Shown: positions 1-8,602, counted from the first letter of the stretch. The stretch is 51,440 nt of DNA from Exilibacterium tricleocarpae (GCF_007004655.1 NZ_ML660117.1:1-51440); one strand, 5' to 3'. Numbers and translations are program-made. The notes: generated from the sequence alone by a model not told the origin.

Positions 1-60
1 TTTTTGGGTTGGGGGGTTGGTTTTTTTTTTTTTTACCCGGGTTTTTTGTTTTTAAAATTC
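1..60. other. Low-complexity G/T-rich edge
   Basis: The first 60 bases are runs of T and G, including a T tract of about 18 bases, then an A/T-rich stretch. No gene signal is visible. It lies next to a repeat element and could be a real simple-sequence flank or an assembly-edge artefact; the sequence alone cannot decide. Confidence 0.5.
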
Positions 61-135
61 AAGCACCCCGACCCCTTCAAGAGGGACCACTCCCAGTGAA
101 CGAAGGCACCACTATCCGCTTACTCCGATCCTACC
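53..135. repeat. Dispersed repeat, copy 1
   Basis: This stretch reads AAATTCAAGCACCCCGACCC, then GGGACCACTCCC and AACGAAGGCACCACTAT. The same series of words occurs in reverse complement at 14843-14905 (CAAGCACCCCGACCCCTTGG, GGGACCACTCCC, AACGAAGCCACCAT). A direct, more diverged version follows the hairpin at 14744-14800. It is therefore a dispersed intergenic repeat with one copy here and at least two in the repeat island near 14.8 kb. No coding function is apparent. Confidence 0.7.
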
Positions 136-194
136 TACCGATCTTCCTCCCGCTGGAAGAGGTGCCTCAAGAAAGGGCAGTGGCACCATTCTAA

Positions 195-217
195 GGGGAC
201 AGGTAAAACCTGTCCCC
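195..217. repeat. Perfect inverted repeat (GGGGACAGGT stem)
   Basis: A perfect 10-bp stem, GGGGACAGGT / ACCTGTCCCC, encloses a three-base AAA loop. Short GC-rich hairpins of this GGGGACAGG type are common as REP-like intergenic elements in gammaproteobacteria, often mobilised by REP-associated tyrosine transposases; no transposase is present here. It lies upstream of the lipoprotein gene and could also shape that transcript's leader. Confidence 0.65.
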
Positions 218-380
218 ACACCTTGCCACCGCAAGTGGTGCCACCCGTAGCCAAGGTACGAAACTGCACGGCATTCCCCGGCGCGAACCATTTTCGTGGA
301 TTGGATGAACCAACAAAGCGTCTCGGTATCCTACAATTATCGATAGTGACTAAACCACCGTCTTGAGCACCTGCGAGCTT

Positions 381-1724
381 ATGCCCCCATCCAAACAGAC
401 AGTCAACACCGCCGGTTCCCGCTCTTACTGCCGGCAGGGGCTGACGCTGCTCGGTTTGTGCCTGCTGGTGAGCGCCTGCGGCGGGGGTGGCGGTGGCGGC
501 AGTGACAACGACACCAACAGCAATGGCAGCGCCAGCGGCCTGGCCGGCTTCCCCGACGGCTTTAGTGTGACTGTATCCGATGCCCCCGGCACCGGCTTTA
601 ACGACCCCACACCCGCCGCACCGGTCGGCGGCAACACGGCCGACAGCGTCGGCGCGCAACGCCTGGCGGTGATCAGCGAAGCGACCCGTATCTGGGCCGC
701 GGTGCTGGATATCCGCGTCGATGTCGCCCTCGATATCAGCTTCGAGGCCCTCGAATGCGACAACACATCCGCCGTGGTGGGCGTGGCCAGCCCGGTGTCG
801 GTGTTCCGCAATTTCCGCGGCGCCCCCAAAAACGACACCTGGTATGTATCGGCCCTGGCCAACACCCTGGCCGGTGTCGACCTGGGCCCCGATGAACGGG
901 ACATCGAGGCGGTTTTTAACGGCAGCCTGGGCACCCCCGGCTGTCTGGGCGGCGCGAATTTCTACTACGGTTTCGACCGCAATGCCGGCTTCAACCAGAT
1001 CGACCTGCTGCATATCGTACTGCACGAACTCGGACACGGACTCGGTTTTATCTCCCTGATCGATATCAATACGGGCGGGCTCTTGAACGGCTTCAACGAC
1101 ACCTTTACCGATAATTTGCGCGATGCCGGTTTTGTCCCCTACAGCGCGCTCAGCAACAGCCAGCGCCAGGCCGCAATTACCTCGCAGACCGTCTGGGGCG
1201 GCGCCGCGGTCAGCGCCGGCATCGACACCCTGGATTTCGGCGCCGTCAGCGCCGGCGCGGTGACGGCAGTCCCCATGTTCACCCCCGCTACGTTGGACGA
1301 GGGCTCGTCTCTAAGTCATTGGGCCGGGACCCTGGCACCTGAGGAACTGATGGAGCCCAACACGCCGCAGTTGGGTGTGCGGCTGCTTTCGGCGCTGGAT
1401 ATCGGCTCGATGTTGGATATGGCCTGGCCCCTGCGGGACGCCGACCAGGACGGCGACGGCCTCAGCAACGAGTGGGAAGTCCTGAACGGTACCAACCCGC
1501 GGGTTGCCGATGCCGATCAGGACGGCGATGGCGACACGCTCAGCAATGCCCAGGAACTGGGCTTCGGTACCGCCGCCAACCGGGCGGACAGCGACGGCGA
1601 CCAGATCGACGACGCCACCGAGCTGCACCGCTACAACACCGATCCCATCAAGGCCGATACGGATGGCGACGGTGTGCCGGATAACCTGGAGCGCTACTCC
1701 TCCGGCGGCGCAGCGGGTTTGTAG
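381..1724 (+). CDS. Secreted metalloprotease-like lipoprotein with TSP3/EF-hand tail
   Basis: Likely an exported, lipid-anchored zinc metalloprotease-like protein. A TTG start at 363 is possible, but ATG 381 is preferred. A short signal sequence ends in a lipobox (LLVSAC) followed immediately by a run of seven glycines. The central domain has HELGH within VLHELGHGLGF, the zinc-binding HExxH motif; later come SLSHW and LMEP motifs and DIGSMLDMAW, the usual order in HExxHGLGF proteins, where the last part forms the Met-turn region. The last 95 residues are repeated Asp-rich calcium loops (DADQDGDGLSNEWE, DADQDGDGDTLSN, DSDGDQIDD, DTDGDGVPD), as in thrombospondin type 3 repeats. The third zinc ligand was not identified with certainty. 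Its 3' end overlaps the convergent gene at 1694 by 31 bases. Substrate unknown. Confidence 0.75.
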   Translation: MPPSKQTVNTAGSRSYCRQGLTLLGLCLLVSACGGGGGGGSDNDTNSNGSASGLAGFPDGFSVTVSDAPGTGFNDPTPAAPVGGNTADSVGAQRLAVISEATRIWAAVLDIRVDVALDISFEALECDNTSAVVGVASPVSVFRNFRGAPKNDTWYVSALANTLAGVDLGPDERDIEAVFNGSLGTPGCLGGANFYYGFDRNAGFNQIDLLHIVLHELGHGLGFISLIDINTGGLLNGFNDTFTDNLRDAGFVPYSALSNSQRQAAITSQTVWGGAAVSAGIDTLDFGAVSAGAVTAVPMFTPATLDEGSSLSHWAGTLAPEELMEPNTPQLGVRLLSALDIGSMLDMAWPLRDADQDGDGLSNEWEVLNGTNPRVADADQDGDGDTLSNAQELGFGTAANRADSDGDQIDDATELHRYNTDPIKADTDGDGVPDNLERYSSGGAAGL

Positions 1725-2182
1725 TGCTCGATAACCAGACCGCCGTCGGGCTGGCGCCGGGCCACCGGCGCACCGCCGAAACGCCCCCGTAAATTGACCT
1801 TCTCACCGCCGCCGGCAACCGGTTCCGCAACCAGGCCCGCGTGACTGTGGGTGAGGATATCGCTGATTTTTTTTACCGGCGCATGATCTACCGGCGCATG
1901 ATCGCCGGTTGCCGCCGGAGGTGCCGGCATCACTGCACCAGCGGTGGCTGGTGTCGATACGCCGGCGTCCGGCGCCGGCGGCTGCGCGGCGCCAGGTGAC
2001 CCCGCTTCGGTGGCCGGCGGCTGCGACGCAACTATACCAGTGGCTGTGGCGGACGCCGGCGCGGCACCCGGGTGACGATCGCCCCGGTCGACTCGACCCA
2101 CCAACAGCACCACAGTCAGAGCGGCAATACCAGCCAGCACTAGCGCCAGCCACAACCCGCTAGGCCTCGGATTCGCTGCCAT
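1694..2182 (-). CDS. Single-pass membrane protein, Ala/Pro-rich, unknown function
   Basis: Not recognised as a named family. A strong ribosome binding site (GGGGAGGTG) lies just ahead of the ATG at 2182, which supports translation. Residues about 10-30 form one transmembrane helix (LWLALVLAGIAALTVVLLVG), followed by about 80 residues of Ala/Pro/Gly/Thr-rich linker and a better-structured C-terminal 50 residues with charged and glycine-rich motifs (NLRGRFGGAP, DGGLVIEHYKP). This suggests an inner-membrane anchor with a periplasmic domain. The gene starts inside the 3' end of the upstream TetR gene (23-base overlap), so the two are probably co-transcribed. It runs convergently into the lipoprotein gene. 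Confidence 0.6.
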   Translation of the reverse strand: MAANPRPSGLWLALVLAGIAALTVVLLVGRVDRGDRHPGAAPASATATGIVASQPPATEAGSPGAAQPPAPDAGVSTPATAGAVMPAPPAATGDHAPVDHAPVKKISDILTHSHAGLVAEPVAGGGEKVNLRGRFGGAPVARRQPDGGLVIEHYKPAAPPEE

Positions 2183-2786
2183 TGCACCTCCCCGCCGCTT
2201 CCCAGCAGTCTATTTGCCACAGCATAAATGCCCGCGCCTGTTGCATGGCTTCGGCGCCAACCACTTTTCTCGCCATAACCATACCCTGCACCTGGGCCAG
2301 CAAAAAGGCCGCGCCGGCATCGATATCGTAATCGGCTGGCAGTTGGCCCCGCTCCCGCGCCGCCGCCAGTACCGCCGCCAGGCCGGCCTGCAACTGCCCG
2401 AGGGTCTCACGCACATAGTCCCGCGCCAGAGCGTCCACCGCGCCGCCCTCCAGCGCTGTGTTCTGGAGCAGGCAGCCCAGCTCCCCAAAACCGGGCGTCA
2501 ACAGCCGCTCGCCCAGAGTATCGAGGTAGTCGCGCAGACAAACCAGCCCCCGGGCGGGCGCCTGCAACGGCTCGATGGAGGCCTCGAACACCTGCCGGCG
2601 ATAGCGCTGCAGAGCCTGTTGGAATAGTGTCCTCTTGTCACCAAAGGTGTTGTAGATACTGAATCGGTTGATCCCCAGCCCCGCCACCAGATCGGCCAGT
2701 GAGGTGGCGGCATAGCCCTTGCGCCAAAACAGCAGCATGGCAGTGTGTAGTTTCTCCTCCGGCTCGAAGGCAATCGGGCGGGGCAT
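2160..2786 (-). CDS. TetR/AcrR family transcriptional regulator
   Basis: A 208-residue TetR-type repressor, the usual length of the family. The N-terminal helix-turn-helix is clear: residues about 12-55 include FWRKGYAATSLADLVAGLGI and SIYNTFGDKRTLF, the canonical recognition-helix region. The C-terminal part is an all-helical ligand-binding domain with Cys (GELGCLLQNTA), as in the TetR_C subgroup that senses electrophiles or drugs. It is divergent from the glutathione S-transferase gene and shares a 136-base intergenic region with a good promoter and palindromes, so it most likely represses that gene and itself. The inducing ligand cannot be read from the sequence. Confidence 0.88.
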   Translation of the reverse strand: MPRPIAFEPEEKLHTAMLLFWRKGYAATSLADLVAGLGINRFSIYNTFGDKRTLFQQALQRYRRQVFEASIEPLQAPARGLVCLRDYLDTLGERLLTPGFGELGCLLQNTALEGGAVDALARDYVRETLGQLQAGLAAVLAAARERGQLPADYDIDAGAAFLLAQVQGMVMARKVVGAEAMQQARAFMLWQIDCWEAAGRCNGSESEA

Positions 2787-2836
2787 GGCTGGTATCTCCG
2801 GTGACCCGTGGCTGGGTGTGGCATTATAGCGCGTAT

Positions 2837-2880
2837 TTGACCAATCGGTTGGATAACCCTATGATAACTAACCGGTCGTT
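2837..2880 (+). promoter_or_regulatory. Sigma-70 promoter of gst with candidate TetR operators
   Basis: TTGACC (2837-2842) and TATGAT (2860-2865) are separated by 17 bases, a near-consensus sigma-70 promoter pointing at the GST gene. CCAATCGGTTGG (2841-2852, imperfect palindrome) overlaps the -35/spacer, and an ACCGGT palindrome (2871-2876) lies just downstream of the -10. Both are well placed for repression by the divergent TetR protein. The operator assignment is inference. Confidence 0.6.
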
Positions 2881-2922
2881 CCGGTGCCAAATCCAAGCCG
2901 CCGCGCCCAGAGGATATTCACT

Positions 2923-3585
2923 ATGATCGATCTTTACACATCCCCCACGCCTAATGGCTGGAAAGCCTCTGTGACTTTGGAGGAACTGCAAGTCCCTTAC
3001 ACGGTGATTCCGGTCAGTCTCAGTGACGGCGAGCAGAAGTCACCCCAGTATCTGGCGCTGAACCCCAACGGCCGCATTCCCACCATTGTCGATCGGGACA
3101 ACGGCGACTTCGCCGTGTTTGAGTCCGGCGCCATTTTGCTCTACCTGGCGGAAAAAACCGGACGGCTGCTGCCGGCCGACGCCAAGGGGCGCTCGCAGGT
3201 GACGCAGTGGCTGATGTTTCAGATGGGCGGAGTGGGCCCGATGATGGGCCAGGCGAATGTGTTCTACCGCTACTTCCCGGAAAAAATTCAGGCGGCCATC
3301 GACCGCTATCAAAAAGAGTCAAGGCGACTGTTTGAGGTGCTCAATACCCGCCTGGAACACAATGAGTACCTGGCCGGCGACTACAGCATCGCCGATATCG
3401 CCAACTGGTGTTGGGTGCGCACCTACGCCTGGTCGGGGGTGGCGGTGGACGACCTGCCCCACCTGCAGCGCTGGATTGACGCTATCGCAGCGCGGCCGGC
3501 GGCCATCAAGGGGATTGAAATACCCGGCAAAATCGATGTGGATACAGAGACCTTTGTCAAAGGCGCCCGCAAAATGCTGGTATAG
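2923..3585 (+). CDS. Glutathione S-transferase, YfcG/Ure2-like
   Basis: A cytosolic glutathione S-transferase. The start is put at ATG 2923 because AGAGGA lies 5' of it and the protein then opens with the classical thioredoxin-fold strand [20 protein letters not shown]. The N-terminal domain (residues 1-80) carries [11 protein letters not shown], with the cis-Pro that binds glutathione, and [13 protein letters not shown], the next glutathione-contacting helix. The C-terminal helical domain follows ([18 protein letters not shown]). The TSPTPNGWK segment places Thr/Asn as the activating residue, as in the YfcG group, which act as disulfide-bond oxidoreductases. Divergent from and presumably controlled by the TetR gene. 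About 221 residues, slightly longer than average. Confidence 0.9.
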   Translation: MIDLYTSPTPNGWKASVTLEELQVPYTVIPVSLSDGEQKSPQYLALNPNGRIPTIVDRDNGDFAVFESGAILLYLAEKTGRLLPADAKGRSQVTQWLMFQMGGVGPMMGQANVFYRYFPEKIQAAIDRYQKESRRLFEVLNTRLEHNEYLAGDYSIADIANWCWVRTYAWSGVAVDDLPHLQRWIDAIAARPAAIKGIEIPGKIDVDTETFVKGARKMLV

Positions 3586-3698
3586 TGCCGCCTGGATACG
3601 ACGCTGTATCGCGCCACCCACCAGCAGCGCCGTAAGCCCGGTGTCAACGGCGCCGCCAGGCGCGGTGACCAGCCAAGCTCTCAGCCCCGGGCACGGCA

Positions 3699-4553
3699 TC
3701 AATAAAGCAGTGTATAAACCTTGCGCTGGTACTCCACCGCCAGCGGGTCCCCTTTGCCCAGGGTGGCAAGTATGTCCATATAAGCCGTCCTGGCGGCCCC
3801 ATCCTTAAAGCCGATATTTTTGCGCAGGATCGCCAGCAGCGTCTCCAGCGCTTCGCGCTGGTGACCGTTTTGGCTGTATTGCACTCCCAATTGATAGGCC
3901 AGTTCAAGATTTTCCGGGTCTTCTTTGAACTGCTGCTCCAGCGCCTCGACTTCCGGCGATCGGGACGCTTCCTGCTTGAGAGTCAGTTGCGCTTTCAGCT
4001 GCTGGTACTGGGCGTCCTGATCGGCGAGCTTGATGGTATCGAGCACGGCTTGCGCCTCTTCACAGCGATTCAGCTCCAATAAACATTCGGCATAGGCAAG
4101 CGCGATATCGGCCTGTTGCCCGGAGTCTTCCAGCGCCTGTTTGAGCAGCGGCAAGGCCGTGCCGAACTGTGTCTCAGCCATCAAGGTGCGGGCCTGCGCC
4201 AACGCCAGGTCCCAGGCATTGGGTAAATACTTTTCCAACATTTCCCGCACTGCCGACTCCGGCTGCGCGCCCATAAAGCCGTCCACCGGCTGGCCATCCT
4301 TCAGCAGCATCACCGTGGGCAGGCTGCGCACCCCGAACTGGGCGGCCAGCATCTGCTGCTCATCGGCATTGACTTTCGCCAGCACCAGTTGGTCCTGATA
4401 TTCACCTGCCAGCTTCTCCAGCACCGGCATCAGCGATTTGCAGGGTGCGCACCAGTCCGCCCAAAAATCCACCATCACCAACTGCTGGTGCGATCCGTCA
4501 ATCAGGACTTGCTGGGCGTTTTCCTGGGTTATTTCAACAATATTGGAACTCAT
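3699..4553 (-). CDS. cnoX: CnoX/YbbN thioredoxin-TPR chaperedoxin
   Basis: A thioredoxin domain fused to TPR-like repeats, the architecture of CnoX (YbbN), a holdase that protects oxidised proteins and hands them to GroEL. The start at ATG 4553 is chosen because GGAG precedes it and the product then begins at the usual place (MSSNIVEIT). Residues about 25-35 hold the active site WADWCAPCKS; the cis-Pro loop is SLPTVML. The remaining 170 residues are helical repeats with TPR spacing (ALPLLKQALEDSGQQADIAL, ELAYQLGVQYSQNGHQREAL). E. coli CnoX has SxxC, whereas this protein keeps a full CxxC, so it may also reduce disulfides. Convergent with the GST gene. Confidence 0.9.
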   Translation of the reverse strand: MSSNIVEITQENAQQVLIDGSHQQLVMVDFWADWCAPCKSLMPVLEKLAGEYQDQLVLAKVNADEQQMLAAQFGVRSLPTVMLLKDGQPVDGFMGAQPESAVREMLEKYLPNAWDLALAQARTLMAETQFGTALPLLKQALEDSGQQADIALAYAECLLELNRCEEAQAVLDTIKLADQDAQYQQLKAQLTLKQEASRSPEVEALEQQFKEDPENLELAYQLGVQYSQNGHQREALETLLAILRKNIGFKDGAARTAYMDILATLGKGDPLAVEYQRKVYTLLY

Positions 4554-4631
4554 GCATTCACTCCACTGACCGGCGGGCACTACGTTGCTCTATTAATTGG
4601 GGTCAACGGGAAAATTGCAAGTGGCGGCCGG

Positions 4632-6359
4632 TCAGGGGTTACCGGCGCGGTTGTGATCCGGTTTTTTGGCCTGGCGCAGGGCGTTATCGGCGCGCCTCAG
4701 CAGCGCCTGCACACTGGTGTCGCCGCCGTTGATTTCCACCACACCAATATTCAGCGCCAGTGGCGGACTGGGCAACTGGTCGATGCTGCGGGCGGCGCTG
4801 CGAATGCGCTGCAAGAAGACCTCGGCGGCCACCAAGTCGGTATCGGGTATCAACAGCCCGAACTCCTCCCCGCCGAGGCGCCCGAAGATATCCGCCTGGC
4901 GCACCATATCGCGCGCGACACTGGCAAACTTTATCAGGGTCGCGTCCCTCTCCAAATAGCCGTATTGGTCGTTGATGGCCTTGAGGTGATCGATCTCCAA
5001 AATGGCCAGGCACAGCGGCCGTGGGCTTCTCAACCAGCGCGCAAACTCCTGCGCGCACAGTTCCATAAACCGGCGGCGATTGTGGACACCGGTCAGCGGG
5101 TCGGTAACCGCCTCGACCTCGAGCCGGCGCCGTGCCAGGATTTCTTCGGTGACATCGATGGCAGTGCCGCGGAAGCCGGCGAAATCGCCGTTGTCACGCC
5201 AGCGCGGCACACCGGTGAGGCGGTAGAAACGCACGCTGTCCTCACGCTGGCGATATTCCATCAGCAGGTCGCGAAAGGCGTTGCGCCTGAGCACATAGCG
5301 CCGGGCTTTGCGCAACACGGCGGCCGGCACGGCAACCCGGGTATCTTTGAACAGGCTGTTGATGGAGCGACCGATCACCGTCTCCGGCGCCAGTCCGGTC
5401 ACCTCGAAAAACGCCGGCGATAAATGCGTGAAGCAGTATTCCCGGTTGAACTCCCAGAACCAATCGGCGGCGGAGCGGGCAAAATCCCGCAACTGGTCTC
5501 CCTGCTGCGCCAGTTGATTCGATGCCTGCAGCGCCTCCTCGGCAGACCGCGCCAGGGCGGCGATTTCATCCCGACCATGTACCGGCAATTCACAGTTGCC
5601 GCCAGCGGCCGGGTTCGCAGTCAGCGCCGCACGAATAACTGCCAGCCGCTCGATGACCCGCCGCCCCGTATACCACCAGCCCCCTATCAGCGCCAGCAGC
5701 AGCGCCCCGGCAGCGAGTATCCAACTGATCCAAACCCAGACCCGGTGTTGGCGGGCGACGCGCTCAAATTTGTAGCGGCTTTGGCTATAAATGTATTCCT
5801 GGACCGCCGTGGTCAACCCGGTGAGTTCGCGCAAGTCCGCCAACATCTGCCGGTACATATCTGTCAACGCCGCCGAGTCGGACGCTGTCGGCTCTACCCC
5901 GCGGCGCTCGGCCCCGAGGTGGGAGGAGCGCAATTGAAACACCAGGTTCGCGCTGGCCAGCACATTCTGGGTGGCGCGGTAGAGTCTGATACTGTCGACC
6001 GAGGGCTCACCGCGAACCAGCTCAAAGGTGGTCTGATTCAGCCGCTCGACATGGGCCACCAGGCGGTCGAACAATTCCTCGAGCGTGGCAAATTGGACCG
6101 TGCGCAGCAGGCGAACCCCGGTGGTTTCGAGCCGCTCTGCCTCGACCAGGAGCGCATTGGCATAGTCGATACGGACCAGGTCACGGCTGAACAATTCCTC
6201 AGTCGCCGCAGCGTAGCGCGCGTGGAAAAACCACGCCAGGGCGCTATTCAGCAAAACCACCAGCACCAGGGACAACAGTGCCAGCGCAATTCGGGTTCTC
6301 AAACTGTGGCCAAACACGTTGAATCGATGTCCTTTTTGGCTAGCGGTTCCATATTTCAC
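4632..6359 (-). CDS. Membrane diguanylate cyclase with PAS domain
   Basis: Makes c-di-GMP from GTP. An ATG-initiated frame could extend to 6482 but would lie deep inside the upstream gene; the GTG at 6359, at the very end of that gene, gives a normal inner-membrane topology (two helices around residues 20-44 and 206-228, flanking a helical periplasmic sensor of about 160 residues). A PAS domain follows near residues 300-420 (DWFWEFNREYCFTHLSPAF), then a GGDEF domain with active GGEEF near residue 496 and an intact allosteric RxxD I-site (RQAD, five residues before GGEEF). The gene overlaps the periplasmic binding protein gene by about 20 bases, so the two are co-translated; that protein is the likely ligand-sensing partner. 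Confidence 0.88.
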   Translation of the reverse strand: MKYGTASQKGHRFNVFGHSLRTRIALALLSLVLVVLLNSALAWFFHARYAAATEELFSRDLVRIDYANALLVEAERLETTGVRLLRTVQFATLEELFDRLVAHVERLNQTTFELVRGEPSVDSIRLYRATQNVLASANLVFQLRSSHLGAERRGVEPTASDSAALTDMYRQMLADLRELTGLTTAVQEYIYSQSRYKFERVARQHRVWVWISWILAAGALLLALIGGWWYTGRRVIERLAVIRAALTANPAAGGNCELPVHGRDEIAALARSAEEALQASNQLAQQGDQLRDFARSAADWFWEFNREYCFTHLSPAFFEVTGLAPETVIGRSINSLFKDTRVAVPAAVLRKARRYVLRRNAFRDLLMEYRQREDSVRFYRLTGVPRWRDNGDFAGFRGTAIDVTEEILARRRLEVEAVTDPLTGVHNRRRFMELCAQEFARWLRSPRPLCLAILEIDHLKAINDQYGYLERDATLIKFASVARDMVRQADIFGRLGGEEFGLLIPDTDLVAAEVFLQRIRSAARSIDQLPSPPLALNIGVVEINGGDTSVQALLRRADNALRQAKKPDHNRAGNP

Positions 6360-7452
6360 GAAAAACCCGCCGGTAGTTGACGTCGGGATCAAACACATTG
6401 CGCTCACCGCCATGTCGATCGATGTTGGCGCGGTCCACCAGGTAAACCGGCAGGGTATATCCGTCCGGCGACTCGCCGGCAAACAGCCGGTTCAGTTCAT
6501 CGACCAGAATCCACCCCTGCAACCACAGCGGCTCGGGTATGGTCGCAACCTGGAAGCTGTTCAGGCGAATGCGCAAATAGGCAGAGCGGCTGCCGTCGCC
6601 GGCCGAGACGTTCTGAATCTGGTCGCGGGCACCGCCTTTCAGGGCCAGCACCGGCGCGATGGCATCGTAGTAAAGGTCGTTGATGGCGAGGGAGTGGGTC
6701 CAGCGCCGGCCAAAGCGGCGCAGCAGGTCATCGGCCACCGCGCGCCCGGCAAAGGCGATCTCCGCCAGCGATATATCCTCCACCGCCAGCAAGTCGCAGT
6801 GCTCGCACCGGCGAATGATGGCGGCCAGCAGGTCGGCTTTGCGCCGGGCGATGTCAAATCTGCCATCGGTAAAAATCACCACGCCGGTGGGCTGCCCCGG
6901 TGTGCTGTTGACAACCACCGACGCCGCCAGGCGGGCCACCGCCAGATTGTCGGTGGTCACATTCATGGCCACGGGGGTGCCGCTGATAGGGCCGGGATCG
7001 GGACCCACGTGCCAGCCGACAACGGGAATCTGCAAACGCTGAAATTGCCTGAGGCAGGACAGGTTGCTGCGGGCATCGACACCGGCCGTCACTAAACCAT
7101 CCGGCTGCAACGACAGCAGCCGGCGACAGGTGTCAACGTCCGCCAGATCGGCCCCGTGTAAATCGACAACATCCAGCTGCCAGCCGATGGCTTTGACCGC
7201 CTCCCTGACCCCCTCGGCCACGCCCAGGATACCGCCGTTGCGAAAATCCTGCGCCAGGTAGAGGATACGCTTGCCCGGGGCGGCGGCGGGACCGCTGCGC
7301 GGCCCGCGCCACTGCCTGTCGATCTGGCGGGCATCGACGAGGTCTGCGCGGGACAATGGCGCCGTCTCCGCCGGCGCGTAGGGGGAGGCAACAAGGCCGA
7401 TAGTCAACAGGACCCTGTAGAGAATACGCGTTGTTATCTTTAATGGTGTCAT
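6340..7452 (-). CDS. Periplasmic sugar-binding-like protein (PBP type 1), sensor partner
   Basis: Resembles the periplasmic binding proteins of ribose/autoinducer-2 type (Peripla_BP_4). An N-terminal signal peptide ends near APAETA. The mature part has the two-lobe pattern: RILYLAQDFRNGGILGVAEG and DGLVTAGVDARSNL in lobe one, then VVGWHVGPDPG, GVVIFTDGRFDIARRKADLL and HSLAINDLYYDAI in lobe two. There is no permease or ATPase gene nearby; the next gene, overlapping it, is a membrane diguanylate cyclase. This layout resembles LuxP-LuxQ, in which a binding protein reports its ligand to a membrane signalling enzyme. Ligand unknown. About 370 residues. It has an unusual Cys pair (RCEHC) in the middle. 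Confidence 0.8.
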   Translation of the reverse strand: MTPLKITTRILYRVLLTIGLVASPYAPAETAPLSRADLVDARQIDRQWRGPRSGPAAAPGKRILYLAQDFRNGGILGVAEGVREAVKAIGWQLDVVDLHGADLADVDTCRRLLSLQPDGLVTAGVDARSNLSCLRQFQRLQIPVVGWHVGPDPGPISGTPVAMNVTTDNLAVARLAASVVVNSTPGQPTGVVIFTDGRFDIARRKADLLAAIIRRCEHCDLLAVEDISLAEIAFAGRAVADDLLRRFGRRWTHSLAINDLYYDAIAPVLALKGGARDQIQNVSAGDGSRSAYLRIRLNSFQVATIPEPLWLQGWILVDELNRLFAGESPDGYTLPVYLVDRANIDRHGGERNVFDPDVNYRRVFREIWNR

Positions 7453-7748
7453 CTAGACAGTGCGTTTATCCATGGCGCCGACCGCCTTCACCTGAAGTTA
7501 AGCACGAAGTGCTGCGTTTGACCATCAACACAACGCCCGGCGATGCATATAGGCTCAACTGCAGGACGAATCTCCCGCCGCAGTTTTTGCCACAGCCCCA
7601 TGGCGACCGGCACGACACCGACGCCACCCGAAACGGATCGACAGGTGGGTTCAAAGAAATGTCAAACGGATATTGGACCGGACGACAGGCCGGCGCTGCG
7701 CCACAACCGATATTGCACGACAGCTGTCACAATACGGGGAAAGAATAT

Positions 7749-7835
7749 GGCGGTGAGGGAGGGATTCGAACCCTCGAAGCCTTTCGACTTACACACTTTC
7801 CAGGCGTGCTCCTTCGACCACTCGGACACCTCACC
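7749..7835 (-). tRNA. tRNA-Ser(GGA)
   Basis: Read on the minus strand, the sequence has the 7-bp acceptor stem GGTGAGG/CCTCACC, discriminator G and an encoded CCA end. The anticodon loop CTGGAAA gives GGA for serine, there is a long variable arm typical of class II tRNAs, and a GGTTCGAATCC T-arm. It lies alone between protein genes, with about 300 bases of gene-free sequence upstream of the binding-protein gene; no integrase or duplicated 3' end was seen in the window. Confidence 0.96.
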
Positions 7836-8032
7836 AGCTTGTTCTGTACGACTGCTATCGCGGTTGCCGCTGACATTTTCATTACCGCCAAAGCGTCAGG
7901 CGCCGGCACCAGGTATCGATCGATTAAATGGGCCCCGCGAAAGCGGCGCTAACTGTACACAAGTGGTGGGGCAAACGCAACGCCCGGCGGCGGGCACTCC
8001 CCTGGAGGCCGGGTTTCGCGAGGCCCCTGATC

Positions 8033-8602
8033 TCAGGGGTCGCCCCAGTGGCTGAAAAAGTCGGTTACCGCCAAATCGGGTAACGGCCGCTGTGTGCCCA
8101 CGGGTGTACCCAGATAAACAAAGCCGACGATCTTGTCGCCCTCCTCCAGACCCAGGCCCTGAGCCACCAGTGGGTCATAAGCCATGGAGCCGGTGCGCCA
8201 ATAGGCACCCACACCCTGGGCATAGGCCGCATTGATCATATTCTGGACAGCAGCGCCGGCCGACAGCAGTTGCTCCAATTCCGGCACCTTCGGATGGGGC
8301 CGGCACCGCGCTACCGCCACCAGTACCATGGGCGCGCGCAGGGGTTTATCTGCCACCCGCTGCTTCTGCGCCGCCTCAACGGCGGGGTTGTCGGCCTCCA
8401 GCGCCGCCACAAACAACCGCCCGAGCGCATGCCGGGCCTCCCCTTCGATCACCAAAAACCGCCAGGGACGCATATTGGCGTGATCCGCCGCCCGCAAGGC
8501 GGCTGCAAAAATAGCCTCAAGCGCTTGTCCCCGGGGTGCCGGGGCGGTCAGCCGCGGACTCGAAACCCGTTGTTGCAATGCCGTCAAGGCATCCATCGTC
8601 AT
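8033..8602 (-). CDS. Nitroreductase, YdjA-like
   Basis: An FMN-dependent NAD(P)H nitroreductase-fold protein of the YdjA type (189 residues, normal length). The N-terminal FMN phosphate-binding segment is RVSSPRLTAPAP; ADHANMRPWRFLVIEG follows, then the dimer-interface helix with GAAVQNMINAAYAQGVGAYW, and finally DKIVGFVYLGTP. Physiological substrate unknown; members reduce nitro- and quinone-type compounds poorly. It stands alone on the minus strand next to tRNA-Ser, divergent from the coiled-coil gene at 8875. Confidence 0.88.
   Translation of the reverse strand: MTMDALTALQQRVSSPRLTAPAPRGQALEAIFAAALRAADHANMRPWRFLVIEGEARHALGRLFVAALEADNPAVEAAQKQRVADKPLRAPMVLVAVARCRPHPKVPELEQLLSAGAAVQNMINAAYAQGVGAYWRTGSMAYDPLVAQGLGLEEGDKIVGFVYLGTPVGTQRPLPDLAVTDFFSHWGDP

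Noticed and set aside
135-1037. Long minus-strand frame (about 300 codons) opposite the lipoprotein gene
   Set aside because: It is the antisense shadow of a GC-rich gene whose plus frame has a signal peptide, zinc motif and calcium loops.
4389-7095. Long plus-strand frames opposite cnoX, the diguanylate cyclase and the binding-protein gene
   Set aside because: Shadows of real minus-strand genes; compositions lack any recognisable motif.
7749-7835. tRNA-Ser as an integration site for a genomic island
   Set aside because: No integrase gene and no repeat of the tRNA 3' end were noticed in the window.
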